From the NCBI RefSeq assembly GCF_002706745.1, contig NZ_CP017702.1, forward strand, positions 806,001 through 870,000: DNA of 64,000 nt. Reading direction: 5' to 3'. The notes beneath the pieces were generated by a model. The model had not been told where the DNA came from and did no database searches. It was given only the letters and a program-made list of their open reading frames with translations. The translations under genes and the position numbers were made by a program. This DNA comes from Companilactobacillus farciminis KCTC 3681 = DSM 20184. Lineage in GTDB: Bacteria > Bacillota > Bacilli > Lactobacillales > Lactobacillaceae. Below, piece after piece: positions 19,330 through 27,583 of this stretch (the first letter of the stretch is position 1; the number at the start of each line of letters is the position of its first letter).

Positions 19330-20350
19330 GATAGTTCGGGTTGTTAAGGGACGCCGTCCAAGAGTTGTAGTTATAGGTGGGGGAACTGGTTTACCAGTTG
19401 TTTTAAACAGTTTAAGAAATATGGATGCTAATATTACTGCGATTGTTACCGTAGCCGATGATGGGGGATCATCTGGTATCATTCGTGACTATATTAACGT
19501 TGTCCCTCCTGGGGATATTAGAAACGTTTTAGCATCTTTATCTGATTTGCCTAAAGTAGATCTGGATGTTTTCCAATATCGTTTTAAGACCAATGATGAT
19601 TTCTTCTCTGGTCATGCCATTGGAAACCTGATCATCGCTGCTTTGACAGAAATGTCACCTAATATTTTTGACGCCGTACAAGAACTATCTAAAATGATGC
19701 AAGTTGATGGTCATGTTTATCCAGCCAGCAATACGAAATTAACTTTGAATGCAGAATTTACTGATGGAACGACTTTGTCAGGTGAACACGAAATAACGCA
19801 TTCTGGTAAGCATGTAAAACGAGTTTGGGTCACTGATTCAGATAATCCTGATCAAGAGCCAAAATCAGTGCTGCCAGTAATTGCTTCTATTATGCAGGCT
19901 GATGTGGTCGTTTTAGGACCTGGTAGTTTGTTTACTAGTATTTTGCCTAACTTAATGATTAAAAAGATTGGTGAAGCTGTTAAACAAACTTCAGCTGAAA
20001 TTGTTTATATTTGTAACATCATGACTCAAATTGGTGAAACAGAAGGTTTTACTGATGCGGATCACGTGAAAGTATTAAATCGTCATTTAGGTGGGAATTT
20101 CATCGATACAGTTTTAGTTAATACGCGAAAAATTCCCGACGGTTATATGGATCACAAGAAGTATGACGAATACGTCAACCAAGTGGAAACTGACTTTGAT
20201 GGCTTAAGAAAAATGGGCTGCAAAGTTATTCAAGATGATTTCTTATCGTTGCATGATAAGGGAGCTTTCCACGATGGAGAAAAAGTTGCTAGAGAAATTA
20301 TCAATCTCTCATTGCAATCAGGAAATAGAAAAAATGAGGTGAGACGTTAG
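19316..20350 (+). CDS. yvcK: YvcK family protein (gluconeogenesis factor, UDP-sugar binding)
   Basis: CofD-like protein required in Bacillus for growth on gluconeogenic carbon and for cell shape; binds UDP-sugars in the family. Starts [23 protein letters not shown], then [16 protein letters not shown] and PPGDIRNVL, all diagnostic. The ATG at 19316 is preferred to the TTG at 19310 because of GAAGG at 19302-19306. It overlaps rapZ upstream and whiA downstream (TAGTG), in the conserved rapZ-yvcK-whiA order. Confidence 0.94.
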   Translation: MATNRIVRVVKGRRPRVVVIGGGTGLPVVLNSLRNMDANITAIVTVADDGGSSGIIRDYINVVPPGDIRNVLASLSDLPKVDLDVFQYRFKTNDDFFSGHAIGNLIIAALTEMSPNIFDAVQELSKMMQVDGHVYPASNTKLTLNAEFTDGTTLSGEHEITHSGKHVKRVWVTDSDNPDQEPKSVLPVIASIMQADVVVLGPGSLFTSILPNLMIKKIGEAVKQTSAEIVYICNIMTQIGETEGFTDADHVKVLNRHLGGNFIDTVLVNTRKIPDGYMDHKKYDEYVNQVETDFDGLRKMGCKVIQDDFLSLHDKGAFHDGEKVAREIINLSLQSGNRKNEVRR

Positions 20351-21285
20351 TGGTTTCATACGCTAGTGAAGTTAAACAAGAGCTCACAAAATTAGTCGTT
20401 CATCCCGAACACGCTCGAGTAGAGTTGTCAGCGTTGTTGAGAATGAATGGTTCTTTGAGCTTGCAAAATCATCACTTCGTCTTAACCGCACAAACTGAAA
20501 ACGCCGCGATTGCCAGAAGAATTTTTTCATTGGTCAAGCAAAAGTATGGTATTGAATCAGAATTATTAGTGCGTAAAAAGATGAAGTTAAAGAAAAACAA
20601 TCAGTATTTAGTACGAATCAACCAAGATACTAATAAGATTTTGACAGATTTGGATATCTTAGATGAATCTGGCCTGTCGATCAATACTGACGTGCCATTA
20701 GAAGTTATCAATGAAGATCAACGGATGCGTTCTTATTTGCGTGGAGCCTTTTTGGCAACCGGAAGTGTCAATAATCCGGAAACTTCTAGATATCATTTAG
20801 AGATTTATTCATTGTACGAAACACATAATGAAGGTATTGCTCAGATGATGAACTATTTTCATTTGAATGCTAGAACTACGAAACGTCGTAACGGCTACAT
20901 CGTTTATTTGAAGGAAGCAGAAAAAATTGCGGATTTCTTACAATTGATCGGAGCTACTAATGCGATGTTGAAGTTTGAAGATATTCGAATCGTGCGTGAT
21001 ATGAGAAATTCAGTCAATCGTTTAGTTAATTGCGAAAATGCTAATATCAATAAGACTGTGGCAGCAGCTGAACGTCAAGTTGAAAATATCAAGCATTTGC
21101 AAGCGACAGTTGGCTTAGACAATTTACCTGATAAATTACGTGAAATTGCGGTCTTGAGATTAGAGAATCCTGAAGTTTCACTAAAGGAATTGGGCGATAT
21201 GGTACCAAGTGGTCCGATTTCAAAATCTGGAATCAATCATCGTTTACGTAAGTTGAATCAATTAGCAGAAGCTGATGGTGTTTAA
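20350..21285 (+). CDS. whiA: Sporulation/division regulator WhiA
   Basis: DNA-binding protein with an N-terminal degenerate LAGLIDADG homing-endonuclease-like fold and a C-terminal helix-turn-helix ([23 protein letters not shown]). It has 311 residues. In Firmicutes it affects cell division and chromosome segregation. GTG start at 20350 overlaps the yvcK stop. The internal motif [21 protein letters not shown] is family-typical. Ends the operon with a bidirectional terminator; clpP, which often follows whiA in related genomes, is displaced about 5.6 kb. Confidence 0.95.
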   Translation: MVSYASEVKQELTKLVVHPEHARVELSALLRMNGSLSLQNHHFVLTAQTENAAIARRIFSLVKQKYGIESELLVRKKMKLKKNNQYLVRINQDTNKILTDLDILDESGLSINTDVPLEVINEDQRMRSYLRGAFLATGSVNNPETSRYHLEIYSLYETHNEGIAQMMNYFHLNARTTKRRNGYIVYLKEAEKIADFLQLIGATNAMLKFEDIRIVRDMRNSVNRLVNCENANINKTVAAAERQVENIKHLQATVGLDNLPDKLREIAVLRLENPEVSLKELGDMVPSGPISKSGINHRLRKLNQLAEADGV

Positions 21286-21292
21286 AAAAGAA

Positions 21293-21331
21293 ATCCCTGA
21301 TAGAATTAGTTATTCTATCGGGGATTTTTTT
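21293..21331. terminator. Bidirectional intrinsic terminator between whiA and the MDR oxidoreductase
   Basis: ATCCCTGATAGAAT pairs with ATTCTATCGGGGAT across TAGTT, with T7 on the plus side and an A-rich tract (T-run on the minus strand) at 21283-21292. It serves the convergent genes on both sides. Confidence 0.92.
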
Positions 21332-22343
21332 AGTTGCTGACAACGACTTTGCCAATCATATGGTTGCTTTCTACTAGTTGATGAGCTTTTTTCAAATTAT
21401 CAGCATTGATAGGGGATAATTCTTTAGTCAGAGTACTGTGGATAATATTTTCGTCAAGCATTGTAGCAATTTGTTCGAGGATTTCATGCTGGGTGATCAT
21501 ATCAGGAGTTTGATAGTAGGATTTGGAATACATCCATTCCCAAGCAAAAGTAGCTCTTTTTTTAGTTAGTTTCTTGAGGTCAATTGGACGGTGGTTCTCA
21601 GTAATTGAGACGATTTTCCCGTGTGGCTTAATTAGTTGAGAAATTTCTTGCCAATGTCCATCTAAATCATTGAGTCCTAAAATGTAGTCGACATATTTGA
21701 AACCTAAGCTGTGAACTTCAGAGATAAGATTTTTGCGATGATTAGCGATTAAATCGGCACCATTTTGTTGAACCCAAGAAATTGTTTCCGTTCGAGAAGC
21801 TGTGGCGATAACTTTTAGTCCAGCCCAATGTGCTAATTGGGTGGCAATTGATCCGACACCACCAGAGCCATTGATAATTAAAATAGTTTTTTGTTGGTTG
21901 TTTTTATCGGTTGGGTCGATTTCTAATTGTTCAAAAATTACTTCCCAAGCAGTTAAAGAAGTTAGCGGCATGACAGCAATTTCAGCATCGGTTAAATTCT
22001 TAGGTGCATGACCAACGATTCTTTCATCGACTAGTTGGTATTCACTGTTACTGCCTGGTCGAATAAATGAACCAGCGTAAAAAACTTTTTCACCTTTTTG
22101 AAAGAGAGTAACATCTTCTCCAATTTCAGTGACAGTTCCGACAGCATCCCAGCCAATAACTTTAGGTTGAATAAGCTTTTTATGTCCACTTTTTCTGACG
22201 ATAACATCGACTGGATTGACTGAGATAGCTGATATTTTGACTAATAGGTCGTGACCGTGAGCCTGTGGTATTGGTTCAGAAAATTCGATAAGACTGTTGG
22301 TATCCTGAATAGGTAAATGTTCTAAAAATCCGATAGCTTTCAT
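21330..22343 (-). CDS. NAD(P)H quinone reductase-like MDR oxidoreductase
   Basis: Medium-chain dehydrogenase/reductase of 337 residues, resembling the quinone-oxidoreductase / zinc-type alcohol-dehydrogenase-like group that HxlR regulators often control. N-terminal GroES-like part with VNPVDVIVRKSG and VIGWDAVGTVTEIG; nucleotide-binding ILIINGSGGVGSIATQLA near residue 153. The catalytic zinc ligands of true alcohol dehydrogenases are not visible, which favours a zinc-free quinone reductase. GGAGG with 8-base spacing precedes the ATG. Divergent from an HxlR regulator, suggesting quinone or electrophile detoxification. Confidence 0.82.
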   Translation of the reverse strand: MKAIGFLEHLPIQDTNSLIEFSEPIPQAHGHDLLVKISAISVNPVDVIVRKSGHKKLIQPKVIGWDAVGTVTEIGEDVTLFQKGEKVFYAGSFIRPGSNSEYQLVDERIVGHAPKNLTDAEIAVMPLTSLTAWEVIFEQLEIDPTDKNNQQKTILIINGSGGVGSIATQLAHWAGLKVIATASRTETISWVQQNGADLIANHRKNLISEVHSLGFKYVDYILGLNDLDGHWQEISQLIKPHGKIVSITENHRPIDLKKLTKKRATFAWEWMYSKSYYQTPDMITQHEILEQIATMLDENIIHSTLTKELSPINADNLKKAHQLVESNHMIGKVVVSN

Positions 22344-22408
22344 AATAAGTTCCTCCTCGACAATTAGTATCGGCTCAGTGAAGAATCAAAACAATCGTGA
22401 AATTTTTG

Positions 22409-22420
22409 TTACTAGTAACG
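22409..22420. promoter_or_regulatory. Palindromic operator candidate between the MDR gene and hxlR
   Basis: GTTACTAGTAAC is a perfect 12-bp palindrome containing TACT and AGTA half-sites, which resemble YodB/HxlR-type operators. It lies in the 135-bp divergent region (22344-22478), well placed to control both genes. A possible reverse promoter is TTGTTT-17-GATACT. Confidence 0.55.
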
Positions 22421-22478
22421 TGTTGTTCTGAATTTAAAAAAAGGGTAGTCTAGGAATAAATCGATGAGGAGAAAATTG

Positions 22479-22814
22479 ATGCAAAGACACGTTTATGACT
22501 GTAACGACGGTTGTCCGGTGGAAAGCACTCTGCAAATTATTTCTGGCAAGTGGAAAAGTGTCATTATTTACCATCTACTTGATAAAAAAGTTTGTCATTT
22601 TGGGCAATTGCAGCATGAATTGAAAGATTGTTCAAGGAGGATGTTAGCTCTACAGTTAAATGATTTGGAAAAAGATGGAATTATTAAGAAAAATGTCTAT
22701 CAATTCAATCCTCTAAAGACGGATTATCAATTGACGGAATTTGGTAAAACGCTAGAACCAGTGATTAATTCTATGGCCAGTTGGGGTAAAATTTATAATC
22801 AAAAAAGAAGCTAG
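22479..22814 (+). CDS. HxlR-family winged-helix regulator (redox/electrophile sensor type)
   Basis: Transcriptional regulator of 111 residues of the HxlR family. The N-terminus reads YDCNDGCPVESTLQIISGKW; the Cys in CPVE (residue 12) is the family-conserved sensing position seen in YodB-type regulators, and Cys8 adds a second thiol; further Cys lie near residues 38 and 50. Winged helix follows (HELKDCSRRMLALQLNDLEKDGII). The ATG at 22479 with GAGGAGA upstream is chosen over the ATG at 22464, which overlaps that site. Divergent from the MDR oxidoreductase that it probably represses until oxidised (inference). Confidence 0.85.
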   Translation: MQRHVYDCNDGCPVESTLQIISGKWKSVIIYHLLDKKVCHFGQLQHELKDCSRRMLALQLNDLEKDGIIKKNVYQFNPLKTDYQLTEFGKTLEPVINSMASWGKIYNQKRS

Positions 22815-22844
22815 ACGACTTTTTACAGTTGTCTAGCTTTCTTT
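22808..22844. terminator. Bidirectional terminator between hxlR and the GT-C-like gene
   Basis: AAGCTAGACGAC (22808-22819) pairs with GTTGTCTAGCTT (22828-22839), one G-U pair, then TTTCTTT on the plus side and an A-rich run (22799-22807) on the other. The hairpin overlaps the stop codons of both convergent genes. Confidence 0.75.
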
Positions 22845-24550
22845 ATCTTGGGAATGGTTAACAAACCTATTAAAACTATTAATAAGACTGTCGACATCCA
22901 AAGTAGAGGTCGATACATTTTTGGTTGAATTTGCGTAATTTGATAAGTAGCGTGTTGAAGGTTTTTGTTGGAATGGATAGTTATGAAACCTTCAGAACTA
23001 CGACTGGCTTTAATTCTTTGTCCATTCAGTTTGATTTGATAGATCAATGAATTATAGCCATAAACTGGTAGAGTTATTTTTCCCTTAGGAACATTATCGG
23101 CGGTTAAAGTAATTGAGTTAACGTTAGTACTGTTGTGCTTTAGAGGAATCTCACGACCTTTAGTTACTCCCAGATGGCCATTTATTAAGTAAACGATTCG
23201 TGGATCTAAACTCAACCCGTTAGTACCTTTAGCAAGTGGGACGGAATTAGGAGCGTAGTCGGGAATCAAAGTCCGTGAAAGGGTATCGCTGGTGATGCCG
23301 CTAGAGGTTACTTTGGCATAGCCGTTCAAACCAGTTGGGGTAGTGGAATTTTGCGTGATGACTGGTAGTTTAGCCGTTTTATGATATTGAGCCTGAAAGC
23401 CAGTATAGCCAGCCATTAAATAAGATAAAATCGTTACTCCAAAAAATATTTTACGAGCTGTCTTTGAACTGAAATTAATTAGTATCAAAATTATCGGTAT
23501 GATTCCTAAAAAGGGAGCGAAGCGCCAGGCAGCGTTTTGGAAGTTGTTGATAATCGGTAATTTTCCTAACAAGTTCCAGGGAACGATATTGCTAGAAAGT
23601 AAGATCAAAACGATTTCGACGCTGAGCCAAGGTAGTAATTGTCTTAATTTTTGTCGGTTGAATTTGAAAATCACGATCAACAACAAAATAATTGAGAGCC
23701 AAGAAATCGTCGATTTAGTATTCCAACGTGAAGTCCAAAAGATTTGCCAGAGACTGAGACTGTCGACGTGTCCTAATCCAAACGGTGACAATAATCCGGT
23801 CTGCGAGATTTTCATTAGTCGATACAAAATCGGAGCGCAAAGGATAACAGTGAGTCCGGCCGCAATAATCAAATTGAGCCAAGCTAAATAGTTTTTCTTG
23901 ATAATAGTGTTTATAATCAAAAATATTCCCGCGACTATCGTGATAACAACGGCACTGAGTAAGTGTGAACCGATGACCCAAAACATAAACAGAGCAGTTT
24001 TAATGATTAAAGGTGGATCGATTTTTTCACTTTCGATGGCTTCTTTGAGTGTAAAGAAGATTGGAAAGGCAAAAATCATCACTAAAGCAGTACCCGTCTG
24101 CATTTCGTTGACGAGGTCTTTTAAAACTGAGCCCGAGAGCGTAAAAATTGTTGCTGCTAAAATGGCATTACGGCTGTCGAAACGTTTGTTTATGGATAAG
24201 AAAGTCACGATAAACCCGAGCCCAGCAATGAGAGCTTTGATAGCAATGATTTGGTGAATCGGGGTTAAGAAGTTAGTCAAAAAGACAAACGGCCACAAAG
24301 TAATATCGGGATACATTCCGTTGATGGCCTGCCCAGTATTAAAGAAACTGTTGAAGTTAACCCAGCTAGGCAATTGATGTTGCTGAAAGGCTAGTCTAAT
24401 TTCATAGATTCGCTCTGAATGAAAAAAAGTATCATAAAGCGAAACCATGTAGTTAAAGTGAAACTGCCAAATAGTCCAAGCTAATAAAATAATAAAAAAG
24501 AATAAGGCGATAAAAGTAGTTTGCTTATGTGAGTTATTTTTTGAGTCCAA
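22823..24550 (-). CDS. Polytopic membrane protein, GT-C/YfhO-like (6-pyruvoyl-tetrahydropterin synthase-related membrane family)
   Basis: Membrane protein of 575 residues with about 12 hydrophobic helices and an extracytoplasmic C-terminal segment before a last helix (RPLLWMSTVLLIVLIGLLTIPKI). The layout, with an early loop FHSERIYEIRLAFQQHQLPSWVN containing Arg/Glu/His, resembles GT-C-type lipid-linked glycosyltransferases such as YfhO or the membrane PTPS-related family; no donor or acceptor can be named. Starts with TTG at 24550 behind GGAGAAATATT. Single reverse gene, convergent to hxlR. The name is a family-level guess. Confidence 0.65.
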   Translation of the reverse strand: MDSKNNSHKQTTFIALFFFIILLAWTIWQFHFNYMVSLYDTFFHSERIYEIRLAFQQHQLPSWVNFNSFFNTGQAINGMYPDITLWPFVFLTNFLTPIHQIIAIKALIAGLGFIVTFLSINKRFDSRNAILAATIFTLSGSVLKDLVNEMQTGTALVMIFAFPIFFTLKEAIESEKIDPPLIIKTALFMFWVIGSHLLSAVVITIVAGIFLIINTIIKKNYLAWLNLIIAAGLTVILCAPILYRLMKISQTGLLSPFGLGHVDSLSLWQIFWTSRWNTKSTISWLSIILLLIVIFKFNRQKLRQLLPWLSVEIVLILLSSNIVPWNLLGKLPIINNFQNAAWRFAPFLGIIPIILILINFSSKTARKIFFGVTILSYLMAGYTGFQAQYHKTAKLPVITQNSTTPTGLNGYAKVTSSGITSDTLSRTLIPDYAPNSVPLAKGTNGLSLDPRIVYLINGHLGVTKGREIPLKHNSTNVNSITLTADNVPKGKITLPVYGYNSLIYQIKLNGQRIKASRSSEGFITIHSNKNLQHATYQITQIQPKMYRPLLWMSTVLLIVLIGLLTIPKIKKARQL

Positions 24551-24606
24551 AATATTTCTCCTATAGATAAATAATCCAGACCTTAATTATACTTCAATTG
24601 TTAAAA

Positions 24607-24642
24607 ACAAAAAAATAGCCCACGACGAAAAGTCATGAACTA
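24607..24642 (-). terminator. Intrinsic terminator of the DHA2 transporter gene
   Basis: On the reverse strand TAGTTCATGAC pairs (three G-U pairs) with GTCGTGGGCTA over a TTTTC loop, followed by a T-rich tract. Confidence 0.75.
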
Positions 24643-24648
24643 AAATTA

Positions 24649-26043
24649 TTATTTGCTAGCTTTTTTGGTGTTCTTGATCATAAAGGCAAAGATAAGGCCG
24701 ATAACTTCTATTACGAAGAAGAATGCAAAGACTCTTTGATAACCAATTAAACCATCGTTAGCAGGTAAGTGATGATTTTGGTTAGTAATTACCAGAATCA
24801 ATGTCGCTAAACTGACACCAAGTGACCCAAATAGTTGTCGAGCAGTTGTGATGATAGCTGTTCCGTGTGGAATCAAGTCCTCTGGTAGTGAATTACCACC
24901 GAGTGTAGTTGCAGGCATCATAACGAAGGCATTGCCACCTTCAATTAAAATAGCAATCAAAATCATTGGTAACATGCTCAATTTGAAGTGGAGAATGAAC
25001 AATAAGAACCAACCGACAGTGATCATTGACATACCAGTAATCAAAGTAGCTTTGAAGCCAATTTTATCAGCTAGACTACCCGTCAATGGGTTTAAAATAC
25101 TCAAAACGATAGCGGGTGGGACTAGTGCCAAACCAGATTTTAAAACGGAAACGTGTAAAACATTTTGATAATAAAGTGGATAAATGATAGTTACGACGAT
25201 CAATGAAATGTATGAAAAACCGGTCAAAATTGCGGCTAAGTCAAAGTTGAAATTCTTCATAACTTTCAAATCAAGTAGCGGTTCTTTTTTAGTCAATTGA
25301 CGATGAACGAAAAGAACTGTCAAGACGATACTGATTACTAAAAGAATTGTTAAATTAGTACTCAAACTCTTAGTAGCTCCAGCTTGATTGACCACATAGA
25401 GCAAACCAATCAAACCGAGTAAGTAAATTGTTGAAATTAAATCCAAACTAGCTTTGTGACGTGGCATGACGTCTTTGATATTGAAGAGACCACTGATAAA
25501 AATTACGATCATGATCAATAAGAAGATGACGAATAATCCTTGCCATTTTAAAAAGTTCAAAACAATACCAGAAATAATTGGACCACTAGCTAAAGCAGAC
25601 CCCATGACCAAACCGGCATAGCCCATGGTAGCACCACGTTTACTTTCCGGTGTGATGGTCAATAAAACCGACTGAAATGATGGGAATAAAACCCCAACAC
25701 CAATAGCTTCTAAACCTCTACCGAGCATCGCCATAGGAAAGCTTTGAGCAGTGATGATAATCAAAGTACCCAGTGCAAAAATCCCAACAACGCTTAAAAA
25801 GATTTTTTTAAATGAAAAATTATTTAATAGCCAAGGACTGATGGGCATCATGATACACATGATCAACATAAAACCAGTTGTTAACCATTGAATCGTGGGT
25901 GCTGTAACGCCGAAAAATTTCATCAATGTTGGATAAGCCGTTGAAAGTGATGACTGACTGATCGACATCGTAAAGGTTCCCGACAGCAAAGTTATGATGA
26001 ATAACTTCCGAGCAAGGCTATTTTGAATTTGACCCTTATTCAT
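24649..26043 (-). CDS. MFS multidrug efflux transporter, DHA2 (EmrB/QacA) family
   Basis: Drug:proton antiporter-like protein, 464 residues, about 14 hydrophobic helices. Family cues: TMSISQSSLSTAYPTLMKFF in helix 1, QWLTTGFMLIMCIMMPIS in helix 2, LGRGLEAIGVGVLFPSFQSV and the GYAGLVMGSALASGPIISG motif C region. Substrate not predictable. Reverse strand, behind a possible TTGGAC-18-TATCCT promoter (26082-26111), with AAGAAGGGA as ribosome site. No local regulator is encoded beside it. Confidence 0.85.
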   Translation of the reverse strand: MNKGQIQNSLARKLFIITLLSGTFTMSISQSSLSTAYPTLMKFFGVTAPTIQWLTTGFMLIMCIMMPISPWLLNNFSFKKIFLSVVGIFALGTLIIITAQSFPMAMLGRGLEAIGVGVLFPSFQSVLLTITPESKRGATMGYAGLVMGSALASGPIISGIVLNFLKWQGLFVIFLLIMIVIFISGLFNIKDVMPRHKASLDLISTIYLLGLIGLLYVVNQAGATKSLSTNLTILLVISIVLTVLFVHRQLTKKEPLLDLKVMKNFNFDLAAILTGFSYISLIVVTIIYPLYYQNVLHVSVLKSGLALVPPAIVLSILNPLTGSLADKIGFKATLITGMSMITVGWFLLFILHFKLSMLPMILIAILIEGGNAFVMMPATTLGGNSLPEDLIPHGTAIITTARQLFGSLGVSLATLILVITNQNHHLPANDGLIGYQRVFAFFFVIEVIGLIFAFMIKNTKKASK

Positions 26044-26081
26044 AGAAATATCCCTTCTTTGTAAAATCTAATACCAAATAA

Positions 26082-26111
26082 AGGATAGTCTAAATGAAAA
26101 AAGCTGTCCAA
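26082..26111 (-). promoter_or_regulatory. Probable promoter of the DHA2 transporter
   Basis: On the reverse strand TTGGAC (26111-26106), 18-bp spacer, TATCCT (26087-26082), about 40 bases upstream of the ATG. Confidence 0.45.
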
Positions 26112-26141
26112 CACAATGCCCGTAATACAGCGCTTTCAGGA

Positions 26142-26792
26142 CTATTTTTTGTATAAATGAAAAACATTTTTAGTTAAGCCTAGATTTTTCGCCTGATACA
26201 TATACCTACTAGCGATAGATGCATAGGGATGCCACTTGGAACATTTTTTCATTACGGCCGCTTTTTTGAAATTGTGAGTTTTGTAAACCCAGCTGTAACT
26301 TTGTAAGAAGGCTACGTCTTCAAATGGCAAAATATCTGGTCGATCTAGTGAAAAAATCAGAAACATCTTGGCAGACCAAACACCGATACCCTTGATTGTG
26401 GTTAAGCTGTCGATAACTTCTGAATCAGACATTTTTGAGTAATCTGAAAAAATTACTTTCTTTGTTAGAATTGCCGCTGTTAAGTTTTGAATGTAGTGCA
26501 CTTTAGAGTGTGAGATACCGATACTTAATAATTGTTCATCGGATAAGCATTTAATTTTAGTTGGACAAATAAGGCCATCACATTCGTTTGTTAGACGAAG
26601 TGTTAATACTTGTGCGACCTTTTTTGAAAGCATTTGTTCAATAATCTGACTGACTAAAAAAGCGTAGGCATCAGTTTGCAGTTGATAATTTATTGGCCCC
26701 ACCATTTGAATAACTTTAGCGAGGTGTTTGTCTTTTTTTATTAAATATTGAACTGAAAGAGAGTCTTGGTCTAAATGTTTTGAAATAGTCAT
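26142..26792 (-). CDS. DNA-3-methyladenine glycosylase II-like protein (HhH-GPD)
   Basis: Base-excision-repair glycosylase of 216 residues. Helix-hairpin-helix LTTIKGIGVWSAKMFLIFSL near residue 135 followed by the catalytic Asp in LPFEDVAFL, as in AlkA-type enzymes; WHPYASIASRYMYQ near the C-terminus is also typical. It should remove alkylated purines. The ATG at 26792 with GGAGG upstream is chosen over the TTG inside that site at 26804. Reverse strand, monocistronic; possible promoter TTTCAA-16-TATACT at 26814-26841. Confidence 0.88.
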   Translation of the reverse strand: MTISKHLDQDSLSVQYLIKKDKHLAKVIQMVGPINYQLQTDAYAFLVSQIIEQMLSKKVAQVLTLRLTNECDGLICPTKIKCLSDEQLLSIGISHSKVHYIQNLTAAILTKKVIFSDYSKMSDSEVIDSLTTIKGIGVWSAKMFLIFSLDRPDILPFEDVAFLQSYSWVYKTHNFKKAAVMKKCSKWHPYASIASRYMYQAKNLGLTKNVFHLYKK

Positions 26793-26842
26793 TATTGCCT
26801 CCAAATCAGTTCAAGTATAAGAGGGAATGGGTATATTGAAAC

Positions 26843-26884
26843 AAAAAAAATCTCCCCTTATCCAAAATGGATAAAGGAAGATTT
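26843..26884. terminator. Terminator of clpP (reverse), possibly bidirectional
   Basis: AATCTCCCCTTATCCA (26849-26864) pairs with TGGATAAAGGAAGATT (26869-26884) across four bases, with a run of A (T on the reverse strand) at 26843-26849 and TTTTTG on the plus side. Confidence 0.9.
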
Positions 26885-26894
26885 TTGTAAAAGA

Positions 26895-27482
26895 TTATTT
26901 GTCAGCTTTGTTTGTCATGATTTCATCAATCAAACCATAGTCTTTAGCTTCTTGGGCTGTCATGTAGTTATCACGATCAGTATCCTTTTGAAGTTTTTCG
27001 AATGTTTGACCTGAGTTGTCAGCCAAAATGTGATTTAATCTCTTTCTAGTCTTCAAGATTTCTTGGGCAGCAATTTCAATTTCTGTTTGTTGACCTTGAG
27101 CACCACCTAATGGTTGGTGAATGAGGACAGTTGAATTTGGTAGGGCAAAACGTTTGCCTTTTGTACCTGATGACAACAAGACACTACCCATTGAGGCAGC
27201 TAAACCAGTTGCGATTGTTTGAACATCAGATTTAACGAAATTCATAGTATCCATGATAGCTAATCCGTCGGTAACTGAACCACCGGGTGAGTTGATGTAC
27301 ATGGAAATATCCTTGTCTGAATCTTGAGCATCAAGGAAAAGTAGTTCAGCAATGACAGTGTTTGCCATTTGACTGTTAACTTCACCAGATAACATGATGA
27401 TTCTGTCTTTTAATAATCTTGAGTAAATATCATAGGCACGTTCGCCACGTGAACTTTGTTCAATAACTGTAGGAACTAACAT
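26895..27482 (-). CDS. clpP: ATP-dependent Clp protease proteolytic subunit
   Basis: Serine protease barrel of the Clp system, 195 residues with this start. Catalytic Ser in [14 protein letters not shown] near residue 97, His in LIHQPLGG near residue 122, Asp in the following helix region; the N-terminus [21 protein letters not shown] is the standard ClpP start, which decides for the ATG at 27482 (AGGAGG upstream). Reverse strand; controlled by a promoter overlapped by a CIRCE-like operator. In many relatives clpP directly follows whiA, here it lies beyond a reverse accessory block. Confidence 0.97.
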   Translation of the reverse strand: MLVPTVIEQSSRGERAYDIYSRLLKDRIIMLSGEVNSQMANTVIAELLFLDAQDSDKDISMYINSPGGSVTDGLAIMDTMNFVKSDVQTIATGLAASMGSVLLSSGTKGKRFALPNSTVLIHQPLGGAQGQQTEIEIAAQEILKTRKRLNHILADNSGQTFEKLQKDTDRDNYMTAQEAKDYGLIDEIMTNKADK

Positions 27483-27502
27483 AAAATGCCTCCTGTTTTT
27501 AA

Positions 27503-27529
27503 TTAGCACTCTTAATAGCACAGTGCTAA
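27503..27529. promoter_or_regulatory. CIRCE-like (HrcA) operator upstream of clpP
   Basis: TTAGCACTC-N9-CAGTGCTAA matches the CIRCE inverted repeat TTAGCACTC-N9-GAGTGCTAA with a single mismatch. It begins about at the transcription start and touches the -10, so binding of HrcA would block transcription. A clear tandem CtsR box is not seen. Confidence 0.85.
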
Positions 27530-27556
27530 TTTAGCATACAATATGTATCGGGTCAA
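27528..27556 (-). promoter_or_regulatory. clpP promoter
   Basis: Reverse strand TTGACC (27556-27551), 17-bp spacer, TAAATT (27533-27528), immediately next to the CIRCE-like operator. Confidence 0.75.
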
Positions 27557-27583
27557 CAAACTAAGCTCGATAAATAAAAATAT

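Noticed and set aside
27551..27557. GGTCAAC as a CtsR box at clpP
   Set aside because: Only one heptad is present; the tandem heptad with three-base spacing is missing, and the sequence is explained as the -35 TTGACC on the reverse strand.
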